Source: Chrysochromulina parva | Lineage: Eukaryota > Haptophyta > Prymnesiales > Chrysochromulinaceae | Reading direction: 5' to 3' | Assembly: GCA_002887195.1 (NCBI GenBank) | Contig: PJAB01001421.1 | Coordinates: 1-14,606, forward strand | DNA: 14,606 bases | Translations under genes and position numbers: made by a program | Notes under the pieces: generated by a model | Databases searched by the model: none | Told to the model about the DNA's origin: nothing | The model's input: only the letters and a program-made list of their open reading frames with translations | Shown here: positions 8,201 through 12,308 of the stretch, one piece after another | Position numbering within the stretch: position 1 is the stretch's first letter | Layout of the letters: each line of letters starts with the position of its first letter

Positions 8201-8735
8201 GCGCCTGCGCGTGCCTTCGTAGCCGCATGGCGCACACAAGCGCGTGCTCGTATGTCTGGCGGTCTGCCGGCACACCAGCCTCGCGCATCCGCTCGTACAA
8301 GGACAGCGCTTGCACGGGCCGCCCGACGTGTCGGCAGCCCGCAATCGCCATATTGTAGGCTGCGGTGTCCGTCTTCTCGCCTGAGCTCACGAGTGCCACT
8401 GCCCGGATCATAGCCGACTCGGCGAGTTCGAGCCGTTGCCGCCGCCACTCAGCCGCTGCCCCGTTGACGCCGCCGGTGCCGGTGACCGTAGCGGCGAGCG
8501 AGCCACTCTCTTCCGCAGTGGCAGCCGGGAGCAGGCCGGCGCGGCTCGGCCCAGTGCTGCTTCCAGCCCTGCCGCTGACGGCGAGGCCATCCATTGGGGC
8601 CACCAGCTCTTTGCGCGTGGTTTCCTCGGCCGATTGTCGTACCCGCGCGCTGGCGTGGCTGGAGAGGCCGCGGGCGAGCCCCCGCCGCAGCGCGAGGCGC
8701 ACGCTGGGAGCCGCACCTCGCGCAGACACTCGCAT
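2283..8735 (-). CDS. Giant organellar PPR protein with degenerate SMR-like domain
   Basis: This 2150-residue single-exon protein probably binds organellar RNA. The ATG at 8735 has G at -3. The first 36 residues have no acidic residue, are rich in Arg, Ser and Ala, and contain ARGLSS, as in a mitochondrial or plastid transit peptide. By eye about 30 PPR-like motifs follow. Clear ones lie at 124-158, 159-194, 195-229, 230-264, 265-299, and on through about 1670, each with the Y-N/T-x-A-I-x-A-C start and the A-L-x-L-F-x-x-M second helix. The blocks are split by proline-, Gln/Glu-, Ala/Thr- and Gly/Asn-rich linkers. An SMR-like domain follows at about 1780-1880, then a basic Arg/Ala/Glu tail. The order PPR then SMR matches PPR-SMR proteins such as GUN1 and pTAC2, which act in plastids, but the length is far greater than theirs. 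Most motifs look P-class, with no DYW or E domain. Plastid or mitochondrion cannot be decided here. Confidence 0.9.
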   Translation of the reverse strand: MRVSARGAAPSVRLALRRGLARGLSSHASARVRQSAEETTRKELVAPMDGLAVSGRAGSSTGPSRAGLLPAATAEESGSLAATVTGTGGVNGAAAEWRRQRLELAESAMIRAVALVSSGEKTDTAAYNMAIAGCRHVGRPVQALSLYERMREAGVPADRQTYEHALVCAMRLRRHAQALAVWEQLCADPHVVPGRVEYTAAISACERSGEYGRALALFDAMQAKGVVPDSNAMHVAVLAANQIRQPARASEMLSRIELLGARPPTELYNGAMLACAATEQWTLAAELFTRMHRLGVPRDAASYSAVIWACHVGTGAHEGARTKLLLAVDHLLQEPAERVRGWTGDIQLCDAAFEACAFSGHWRSAVALLRSLETNRLDEALSTSPDGAAAAPQATLSTSPTQPATMSSSPPPPTPPPPPPSPPYATSASSWAQPQLRWYVRTLEACARHAKWQIALDVMGELKQRGGTPSAECYTHAIAACSHAGNWAQVLHVYERMQAEGVAPSVTALNAVVLALGKTGRTIEALDLFERMLRGSDGGDGSSSSDGRSGSGLGRPLDTASYNAALVAAVDGAKYSTALQLMQRMLSSGVRMNALSFTAAITAAQKLGNTSLSMSLLEQMTTTASAAAPAAAPSSAQEPTLLEPSNGSAPPGHEEEQQQEQQQHRWRYTEAVALLSKLGRARDGARGPNDVSAAREPGGAVAGEERVSTARANGVSDVPGIRRPVWHTAAYNEAIAACVRDGQHADALALFDRMRSASPAERVEPDRTTLSLAARALAIEGKRDESYQLLREIRSRGEEPDRTALLALLSACADASSWDMALRVLEETSTALNRPPTAAAATTAATATTAAASMGAVAGAGMGDAAAKVETATAAAAALASVQHGSSGSGELRALAMRACNNAGRWQYALRLFDAVRRTGAVPGATEWQEAMHSFAAGGLGQRAAVGLNVMARAGIGVSDRELQRAAVACVLGGEWDYLARVFHFSAIEPSAGARGFAMPGGGGALPGALPRRPAFLPTPSAHTIAGAIRACETVDAVETVLRLASELVTPSLTSGALGASGASGASGALGRQWLSVASGASSPSSLPLAAEERAPGSLKDDETSSATALSPLLSPQLLRSSAVLTAALGAFAALGSWRHVIAYARSLPATRVHLSALRQAFQCAASAQRWDAVLALYTNSARSWQRSWRPTQRTLEAGAAPGAQPASFADVAAHLTALKACRMLGAWQHAIGILGVLAASARAPWLSQLQQLATSAAADFSAAAEPANGGAHGGANGGANGGANGGAHRPPPVFDTVVRKTTPRASFDNAFHEMAVSHAMGACVRHRDASGQPSAAALEAAHALLSMLEQHGLVRAAHYGACMHALVLRGQPGSAFELYQHARRQGVTFGVIESNVALSAAARSGRLSEAVQLLVEMADPDVGSYDAVLARLVSTARHQDALALFERMLASGLSPLEHHYRIAIGACASIAQGGRAAELLLDMQARGMVFSAAAADAMHACNAAGMPEVALDIFEAIRFEAATPNSAAATSAANSVHVFNAALDALRRQSEPSAAVDLLLSMHSKHSAEPLGSSYAIALSACRRSGRLDMLPRVLQAAVEHSERRPGWLCTDELHSELVRSLAEAGEPHAALRCYVQLVQARVPLSAALYNALLPALERCAGAGVLGLSTLGTALGTGRGRSAVVSARMRDPHERRIDAADGKPYSRDEFADFYGDDADLMWAAAARITSSVGAHGGAPTGAAAPGSVAAEAAAAPALRVVEHGLAMGAFGETLSLAGELLEINLSPFTTPAALRAAVHYWAHALRAQLDALDGDVALTDVVFLAGASADSSAEEASSVRTASRVALVSEQLKRLRIPHGEAQEVVRFSPASVLALRAPVHLAPPEKLVKLLLTNDGRSSAAAADAVGADAEARAATRAAVEGRQPAAAAELSALLGGYMSTPSTTRSTTPSTTPSSQVEHLIERLRGGLAPTAVWEQEVERRRRRAATRALVRRHKGRGLAAEGEAGMYGEAVEQRHSAEERAAERLREHELRSFELGLLQRQPGGGAHRRPPTAGRRAVVGGSGRAVVGDLGRAVVGDLGRAVVGDERPPRLERSPQSGAEPRAEPTPRTMRESARELNDARLRDGVVRAGPSKRSLHRSSKARSDD
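2472..2558 (-). repeat. 24-bp in-frame tandem repeat (GRAVVGDL)
   Basis: Units at 2472-2495, 2496-2519 and 2520-2543, plus a partial one, encode RAVVG-type octapeptides (GRAVVGDL twice, then GRAVVGGS) in the basic C-terminal tail. The first two units are identical, suggesting recent expansion. The period is a multiple of three, so length change keeps the frame. Confidence 0.9.
2866..2912 (-). repeat. 12-bp in-frame tandem repeat (Thr/Ser/Pro linker)
   Basis: Three full units of CTGGGCGTCGTG type (the third with one change) and a partial fourth encode a STTP-like linker between the SMR-like region and the basic tail. Confidence 0.85.
3096..3398 (-). other. SMR-like domain region of the PPR protein, key residues lost
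   Basis: Residues about 1780-1880 follow SMR order. A first strand and helix (LLEINLSPFTTPAALRAAV) is followed by a tryptophan helix (HYWAHALRAQL), a hydrophobic strand ending FLAG, a helix with LVSEQLKRLRIP, and a closing strand RFSPASVLAL. In canonical SMR domains the first strand carries an LDxH motif and the middle strand ends in TGxGxH. Here the first reads LEIN and the second FLAGASA, so the His of each motif is absent. I infer a structural or RNA-contact role rather than nuclease activity. The assignment rests on pattern and position, not on a profile search. Confidence 0.5.
4869..4937 (-). repeat. 12-bp in-frame tandem repeat (GGAN/GGAH)
   Basis: Five units of [GA]T[TG]GGCGCCGCC and a partial sixth encode Gly-Gly-Ala-Asn or -His, around residues 1267-1289, forming a flexible linker between PPR blocks. 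The codon for the fourth residue switches between Asn and His by single base changes. Confidence 0.85.
5530..5574 (-). repeat. 9-bp in-frame tandem repeat (GAS/GAL)
   Basis: Five units of GCACCC[GA]A[TC] encode Gly-Ala-Ser or Gly-Ala-Leu triplets in a linker near residues 1054-1068. Confidence 0.85.
6747..6776 (-). repeat. CTG/CTC triplet run encoding Gln/Glu
   Basis: A triplet run of CTG with interspersed CTC gives an EEEQQQEQQQ segment in the PPR protein. It sits in an inter-block linker and is a typical polymorphic microsatellite type. Confidence 0.8.
7469..7512 (-). repeat. Proline-rich linker, GGC/GGG triplet run
   Basis: A G-rich run on the plus strand encodes PPPPTPPPPPPSPP at about residues 408-423, between the first (about 124-380) and second (about 430-605) PPR blocks. 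A stiff spacer could separate two RNA-binding solenoids. Confidence 0.8.
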
Positions 8736-8867
8736 TTCGCGATGAGAGCGGAGTGGATCGGTCGCGAAAGGGGACCCGGCCTATGCGGACGCGCGCCTCG
8801 TTCCTGGCAAGTTCCCCGTGCTTCCCACCTGAAATCCTGTGTGAAGGTTTCTCATAATTCTGTGAAA

Positions 8868-8900
8868 CACACCACGCGCACACTCCTGGTGTGCGGTGTG
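8868..8900. repeat. Inverted repeat in CA/TG-rich region upstream of PPR gene
   Basis: CGCACAC (8877-8883) pairs with GTGTGCG (8889-8895) across a five-base loop. The flanking CACACC (8868-8873) and GGTGTG (8895-8900) offer an alternative pairing. It lies 130-165 bases upstream of the PPR start codon, in the promoter or 5' untranslated region. Confidence 0.6.
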
Positions 8901-9086
8901 AAAGTGAATGTGTCTGTGTCGGTGTGATTTATTACACACTCCCCCCTAGCACTACCCTAGCACAAAAAGCACAAGGGCCTCTATCGCTACCGGTACCTTG
9001 CTACCTCGTGCTGAGCTGCTCGTGTTCAACACAACGCGCGGACACTCTCCGGACCCCTAAGCACAGGAGCCACTATACTACTGGAA

Positions 9087-9115
9087 ACAGTACAGTACAG
9101 TACGGTAAAAAGACC
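9087..9115. repeat. ACAGT pentamer repeat running into GGTAAAAAGAC motif
   Basis: ACAGT occurs three times in tandem (9087-9101), followed by ACGGTAAAAAGACC. The latter matches the GGTAAAAAGAC core found again at 9272-9282. Confidence 0.6.
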
Positions 9116-9239
9116 CACCCTGGCGCGTGAGTCGGTGGAAGGGGTTGGCTTTGAGGTGGTTCTATAGTTATAGTTGATGTGACACGTGATGCTGAGTGGT
9201 CCCGAGCTCCCGAGGGCTCGTGCGTGTCTGTCTGTCGTG

Positions 9240-9303
9240 TGTCCGACTCCCCACGATGTTTTTGAAGTTCCGGTAAAAAGACACCTGGGGGACAGCCGGG
9301 ACA
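9240..9303. repeat. 64-bp imperfect palindrome sharing an element with 10707-10744
   Basis: The left arm (TGTCCGACTCCCCACGATG, then T-rich) and the reverse complement of the right arm (TGTCCCGGCT, CCCCCA, GGTGTCTTTT, ACCGG) align along most of their length with a few indels. The arms meet at CCGG (9270-9273). Each arm also resembles the single-copy element at 10707-10744. Confidence 0.7.
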
Positions 9304-9394
9304 CATCTCACACACGGGACTAGTTCACACGGGGACACACGGGCACACGGATCACACAGACGAACACAACTCTCACATAACCATCTAACAACCA

Positions 9395-9411
9395 TCCCGC
9401 GTTGCGCGGGA
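9395..9411. repeat. Perfect 7-bp stem hairpin
   Basis: TCCCGCG-TTG-CGCGGGA is a perfect GC-rich stem with a three-base loop, followed at once by GGTACCGG. Confidence 0.8.
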
Positions 9412-9433
9412 GGTACCGGCACACCGATTTAAA

Positions 9434-9468
9434 AACACCGGAGTCCGGACTAGTCCGGACGAGGTGTT
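9434..9468. repeat. Long palindrome with an 18-bp perfect core
   Basis: The core GTCCGGACTAGTCCGGAC (9443-9460) is a perfect palindrome. It is flanked by AACACC on the left and GGTGTT on the right, separated from it by three and two unpaired bases, giving a 35-base imperfect hairpin. Confidence 0.85.
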
Positions 9469-9508
9469 GCGGTCACGGCCGTCGCGGGCCGCCGGCGCCG
9501 GCGCTCCG

Positions 9509-9544
9509 CTCGACCAGTCGACCTCGAGTCGCCAGTCGGTCGAG
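9509..9544. repeat. Inverted repeat with 7-bp outer arms
   Basis: CTCGACC (9509-9515) pairs with GGTCGAG (9538-9544). Inside, CGAC-CTCGAG-TCG adds a second, nearly perfect palindrome. Confidence 0.65.
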
Positions 9545-9756
9545 ACACGAGAGAGAGTCCGATTTCACTCCGCGTCAGAAGGAATCAGATTAGAGAGCGA
9601 GAGCCGCGTTATGAAAGTGTTATGGGACTCTCACACTACACACTCACTTTCTTAACAGAGGCTGTCTGCCACTTAGGCGACCACCTCGTGGTCTCAGAAG
9701 AGAAAGATCCCAGGTAGACGCAGCCCCTCTCCCACGACTATGTCCCGTCCTGGCCT

Positions 9757-10626
9757 TCACTGCAACTCGGGGGCCTCTGCGGGGCTTGGTTGCGTTCCGG
9801 CTTTTGGCTGCATCTTCTTGAAATCGAACCCTTGCAGCATCGGCGCAGGCATCCGCGTGGCGCGCATCGCCGCCACCGCCTCAATCTCGGCCGCCTCGGC
9901 CAAAGTGCGCTCCTCCTCCTCCGCAGCTGCCTTGTCCGCCTCCCGTTTCTGCTTCTGCCGCTCCTTCTTCTTCTTCTTCTGATCAAGCTTCGCCTGCTTC
10001 TCGGCCACAGCCTGCGCAGCCTCCTCTTGCGTCGGCGTCTGCGCTGCCTGCGCCACATGTTCGATCGCAGCTTCCCGGTCGACGCGACTCATGATCGTAA
10101 TCCGGGAGCCCGCGCCTCCGCAGAGCTCATCTGTGAGCATCGATTTCTTGCCGCCGCCCAGCCGGGGCCGGAACAGCTCCGCCCAGAAGACAATCTCGTA
10201 CCTGGGATCGTACAAGGTGACCCACTCCACGCACTTAGGGAAGCGCCCTTTGTACACCTGGACGACCTCTTCAAGTGGCATGAAGAAGAGCTCGCACACC
10301 GCCGGGTCCTTGTGGACCTTGAAGATGATGAGAGTGCGTCCCAGCTGCTGCAGGTCTTTCCACCGCGGGATGATTACGTTATCGATCGCAAAGCGAACGC
10401 TAGATCGCGTTTCCCACGAGTCGGTTGGCATTTGCTGGAGGTCACGATACACGGGGCTGACGCTGTTCACATGGCGCGTCGGCTCGACATGAAGATCCCT
10501 AATAGTATCAGACACGTCCTCACTGTACTTGAAGGTCCATGCATTGCGCCGCTGCTGTGGCAGTTCGCCAGCATAGCGCTTATCCACCGTCTTATCCACC
10601 TCCTTAGCATCGTCAGCAGCGCTCAT
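9757..10626 (-). CDS. Hypothetical protein with Lys/Glu-rich coiled coil
   Basis: I do not recognise this 289-residue protein. The first in-frame ATG is at 10626 (G at -3). The frame stays open to 10668 only through a GTG, and a stop lies upstream at 10681-10683. Residues about 30-180 look globular, with hydrophobic strands such as TLIIFKVHKD, CELFFMPLEEVVQVYKG, CVEWVTLYD and EIVFWAELF. Residues about 182-256 are highly charged and helical, with KKKKK at 217-221 followed by alternating Lys/Arg and Glu/Ala: a probable coiled coil that may also carry a nuclear signal. The tail is Pro/Gln-rich. There is no signal peptide or membrane segment. The antisense frame is Leu/Arg-rich, as expected for the shadow of a Lys/Glu protein. 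The gene diverges from the one at 10861. Confidence 0.75.
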   Translation of the reverse strand: MSAADDAKEVDKTVDKRYAGELPQQRRNAWTFKYSEDVSDTIRDLHVEPTRHVNSVSPVYRDLQQMPTDSWETRSSVRFAIDNVIIPRWKDLQQLGRTLIIFKVHKDPAVCELFFMPLEEVVQVYKGRFPKCVEWVTLYDPRYEIVFWAELFRPRLGGGKKSMLTDELCGGAGSRITIMSRVDREAAIEHVAQAAQTPTQEEAAQAVAEKQAKLDQKKKKKERQKQKREADKAAAEEEERTLAEAAEIEAVAAMRATRMPAPMLQGFDFKKMQPKAGTQPSPAEAPELQ

Positions 10627-10860
10627 CGCCGCGGCGTGCTCGTCGCGCTTTCCGCGAGAGTCGTGCACGCGATCGCGCCGTCATGAGCTCATGCCGAAGC
10701 GGAGGGTGTCCCGGCTCCCCACGGTGTCTTTTACAGTCGCCGGAAGGGATGAGATCCCTCGCCCTCCGTGACCTGGGACGCTTTCGGGCGACGATGCATG
10801 CGCCGCTCCATCCACAAACTCTCGAAATCGCAACACCTCGCTGAACCCTGCATCGCGAGC
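10627..10860. promoter_or_regulatory. Compact divergent promoter region
   Basis: Only 234 bases separate the ATG codons of the two divergent genes. The region holds the palindrome CATGAGCTCATG (10682-10693) and the element at 10707-10744. It also has upstream ATGs on both strands: leftward ATG-AGC-TCA-TGA (10682-10693), and a 31-codon frame from 10749 on the plus strand. Both genes are probably driven from here. No TATA box is visible. Confidence 0.55.
10707..10744. promoter_or_regulatory. Element shared with the palindrome at 9240-9303
   Basis: The plus strand reads TGTCCCGGCT, then CCCCAC, then GGTGTCTTTTACAG and CGCCGG. It aligns closely with the reverse complement of 9270-9303 and, less closely, with 9240-9273. 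It sits centrally between the two divergent genes. In isolation TGTCTTTTACAG also resembles a 3' splice site for a rightward transcript, but the other copies lack the AG, which argues against that reading. Confidence 0.55.
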
Positions 10861-11760
10861 ATGGACCTATCCGATGTCACAAACGCCAACCGGTCTTTGG
10901 CGCTACTCCACATCGAGCTCGACAGCCGTCTCATCGCTGGCGAGGTCGAGATCACCTTGGGCATGCTCACCGCCCTTTCGAGTCGGCTCAAAGAGGCGAT
11001 CGCTAGCCTCCGGAGCGTGAAGCATGAAGAGCTGCGTTGCCGGTGCGATCGCCTCGTGTGCCTCTATCACTCGAGCGTGGTGCCAGCGAAGAGCGCCATG
11101 GAGGATGATCTGATCTCTGCCGAGGAAGACCTCAACCGGCGGAAGGAAGAGCTGCGCACGACACTGAGCATGGAGCTGCAGGCGATCATGGATGCGCATG
11201 CTAGCGAGGAGCGCCAGATTTGCGTCGATGCGCAGGCAGCAAAGGCCTCCGCACGCAGACAGGCCGTGCACGAGGTGATTGCAGGCGTAGGTTGGGCGGT
11301 GCTGCCGTTGAATCGCCTGCCCCCAGCGCTGCTTGCTGAGTTCACCGAAGCAACCGGATGGGAAATCTCGTCACACATGGCTGCAGCGCCGCTCAAGGAG
11401 TTGCTCAAGGAGTGCTCATCGACATCGTCGCCGCCCGAACGAAAGGCTGCAACTATTATTGCAACAAAGGCTGCAACTACGGCTGCATCTAGCTCAAAAC
11501 TGACTTCAGAGCCACCGCGGCGCACTGCTGCCTCTACACCACGGGCTGGTGCAGCGCCGCCGTCTGCCAAGGACGCATTTGAGTTCGATGAGCACGAGGC
11601 TGAGGCAATCATCCGTCGGCCCGGCTCCGGCCTGAACAAGCGCAAGATGGGATCGGGCTCTTGGTCTCGTGGCTCGCACGTTGGGGGCTCCGCAAGTGGC
11701 TCCGTCGTCAAACGCATGCAATATGTCGCTGGCGGCGCGGCGGTCTCCTGTCCGTGGTGA
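10861..11760 (+). CDS. Hypothetical coiled-coil protein
   Basis: Unrecognised protein, 299 residues from the ATG at 10861, which has A at -3 and G at +4. An in-frame ATG at 10798 (weak context) would add 21 residues, and a GTG at 10768 is unlikely as a start in a eukaryote. Residues 1-70 are helical. About 78-140 form a charged heptad-like segment (MEDDLISAEEDLNRRKEELR onwards), a probable coiled coil. Residues 141-185 contain a hydrophobic stretch (GWAVLPLNRLPPALLAEF). The rest is low-complexity Ala/Thr/Ser/Pro, then an acidic patch (FEFDEHEAEA) and a basic NKRK with Gly/Ser, possibly a nuclear signal. There is no signal peptide or membrane helix. It shares an upstream region with the 9757-10626 gene, so co-expression is plausible. 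A long frame on the opposite strand is judged a shadow because it lacks comparable organisation. Confidence 0.68.
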   Translation: MDLSDVTNANRSLALLHIELDSRLIAGEVEITLGMLTALSSRLKEAIASLRSVKHEELRCRCDRLVCLYHSSVVPAKSAMEDDLISAEEDLNRRKEELRTTLSMELQAIMDAHASEERQICVDAQAAKASARRQAVHEVIAGVGWAVLPLNRLPPALLAEFTEATGWEISSHMAAAPLKELLKECSSTSSPPERKAATIIATKAATTAASSSKLTSEPPRRTAASTPRAGAAPPSAKDAFEFDEHEAEAIIRRPGSGLNKRKMGSGSWSRGSHVGGSASGSVVKRMQYVAGGAAVSCPW

Positions 11761-11774
11761 GGCGGTGCCCCTAG

Positions 11775-11786
11775 CCGCCTAGGCGG
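11775..11786. repeat. 12-bp palindrome just after the coiled-coil gene
   Basis: CCGCCTAGGCGG is a perfect palindrome 15 bases beyond the stop codon. It could form a small hairpin in the 3' untranslated region. A role in transcript end formation is a guess from position. Confidence 0.6.
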
Positions 11787-11960
11787 ACGTGTAGACCCGG
11801 ACCACGGGGGCAGACACCCCGCGACCCGCACACCGCCGGCTGCCGCGTCGCGGTGCGGTTGTGCTTTCTGCTTTGTGAGAATGTGTTATACATGTATCGG
11901 TTGTGCGCGGTTATTGTGCGGTCCTCGATGCGGTCCTGGCTCTTGGGAAGTGCTGGGCGT

Positions 11961-11980
11961 CTCCGCTCCTCCGAGCGGAG
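11961..11980. repeat. Hairpin with 7-bp perfect stem
   Basis: CTCCGCT and AGCGGAG flank a six-base loop CCTCCG. It lies in the spacer about 200 bases after the coiled-coil gene. Confidence 0.7.
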
Positions 11981-12253
11981 TCGCGGTCGGACGGGGATAA
12001 AAAGTGTTCAAGATCAAGTACGCTCTCGGTCAAGAGTACATGTACACACTGGATTCTACACATCTGTTAATCACTGCGAACATCTTGTCTCGTGTAGACT
12101 GTAGTGTGTACTACGGTCCGGCGTCTCGAGCATGTGCGTGTGTCCTGTTAAACTCAGTGTTCTCATTTCTAACAACGCATCCCGCGACCACGTCCTTGTA
12201 ACGTCCTTCGCGCTTCCATGTTTTTCGCGGCATCCACATCATTCCCGGCATCG

Positions 12254-12269
12254 TACCGGTATACCGGTA
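12254..12269. promoter_or_regulatory. Doubled TACCGGTA palindrome upstream of the SAP gene
   Basis: TACCGGTATACCGGTA is a perfect 16-base palindrome made of two copies of the 8-base palindrome TACCGGTA. It ends 39 bases before the start codon at 12309. A single TACCGGTA lies 253 bases upstream of the PPR start. Dyad symmetry suggests a dimeric regulator site, but no data here show binding. Confidence 0.5.
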
Positions 12270-12308
12270 AGTTTGGCCGTGTGAGGCGAGCCCCGGCATT
12301 CGTGCCCG

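Larger units (their letters stand above)
8736..9756. other. 1-kb gene-free interval, rich in palindromes
   Basis: This holds the upstream region of the PPR gene (left side) and the 3' flank of the next minus-strand gene (right side). The open frames here are short and overlap on both strands, so I call none. The stretch is rich in CACA/TGTG and contains five inverted repeats annotated separately, plus the motif GGTAAAAAGAC twice (9104-9114 and 9272-9282). TACCGGTA at 8988-8995 is an 8-base palindrome that reappears doubled upstream of the 12309 gene. No TATA box or RNA gene was recognised. Confidence 0.55.
11761..12308. other. Gene-free spacer between two plus-strand genes
   Basis: No convincing gene is seen. 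Near the left end is the palindrome CCGCCTAGGCGG (11775-11786), 15 bases after the stop of the coiled-coil gene. A hairpin CTCCGCT-CCTCCG-AGCGGAG (11961-11980) and a palindrome at 12254-12269 follow. The middle (12000-12200) is AT-richer and probably contains the promoter of the 12309 gene. Short frames here have no protein-like features. Confidence 0.5.

Noticed and set aside
9026..9422. Overlapping minus-strand frames with Cys/Pro-rich peptides
   Set aside because: They lie across the 9240-9303 palindrome, overlap in several frames and show no domain features.
9790..10686. Plus-strand frame of 298 codons opposite the Lys-rich gene
   Set aside because: Its Leu/Arg runs are the antisense of Lys/Glu/Ala codons; the minus-strand protein has believable globular and coiled-coil segments.
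10720..10736. 3' splice site (TGTCTTTTACAG) for a rightward gene
   Set aside because: The same element recurs elsewhere without the AG, and no upstream exon or donor is evident.
11067..11831. Minus-strand frame of 254 codons opposite the coiled-coil gene
   Set aside because: Ala/Ser/Pro-rich without heptads or motifs; the plus-strand frame has a charged coiled coil and a strong start context.
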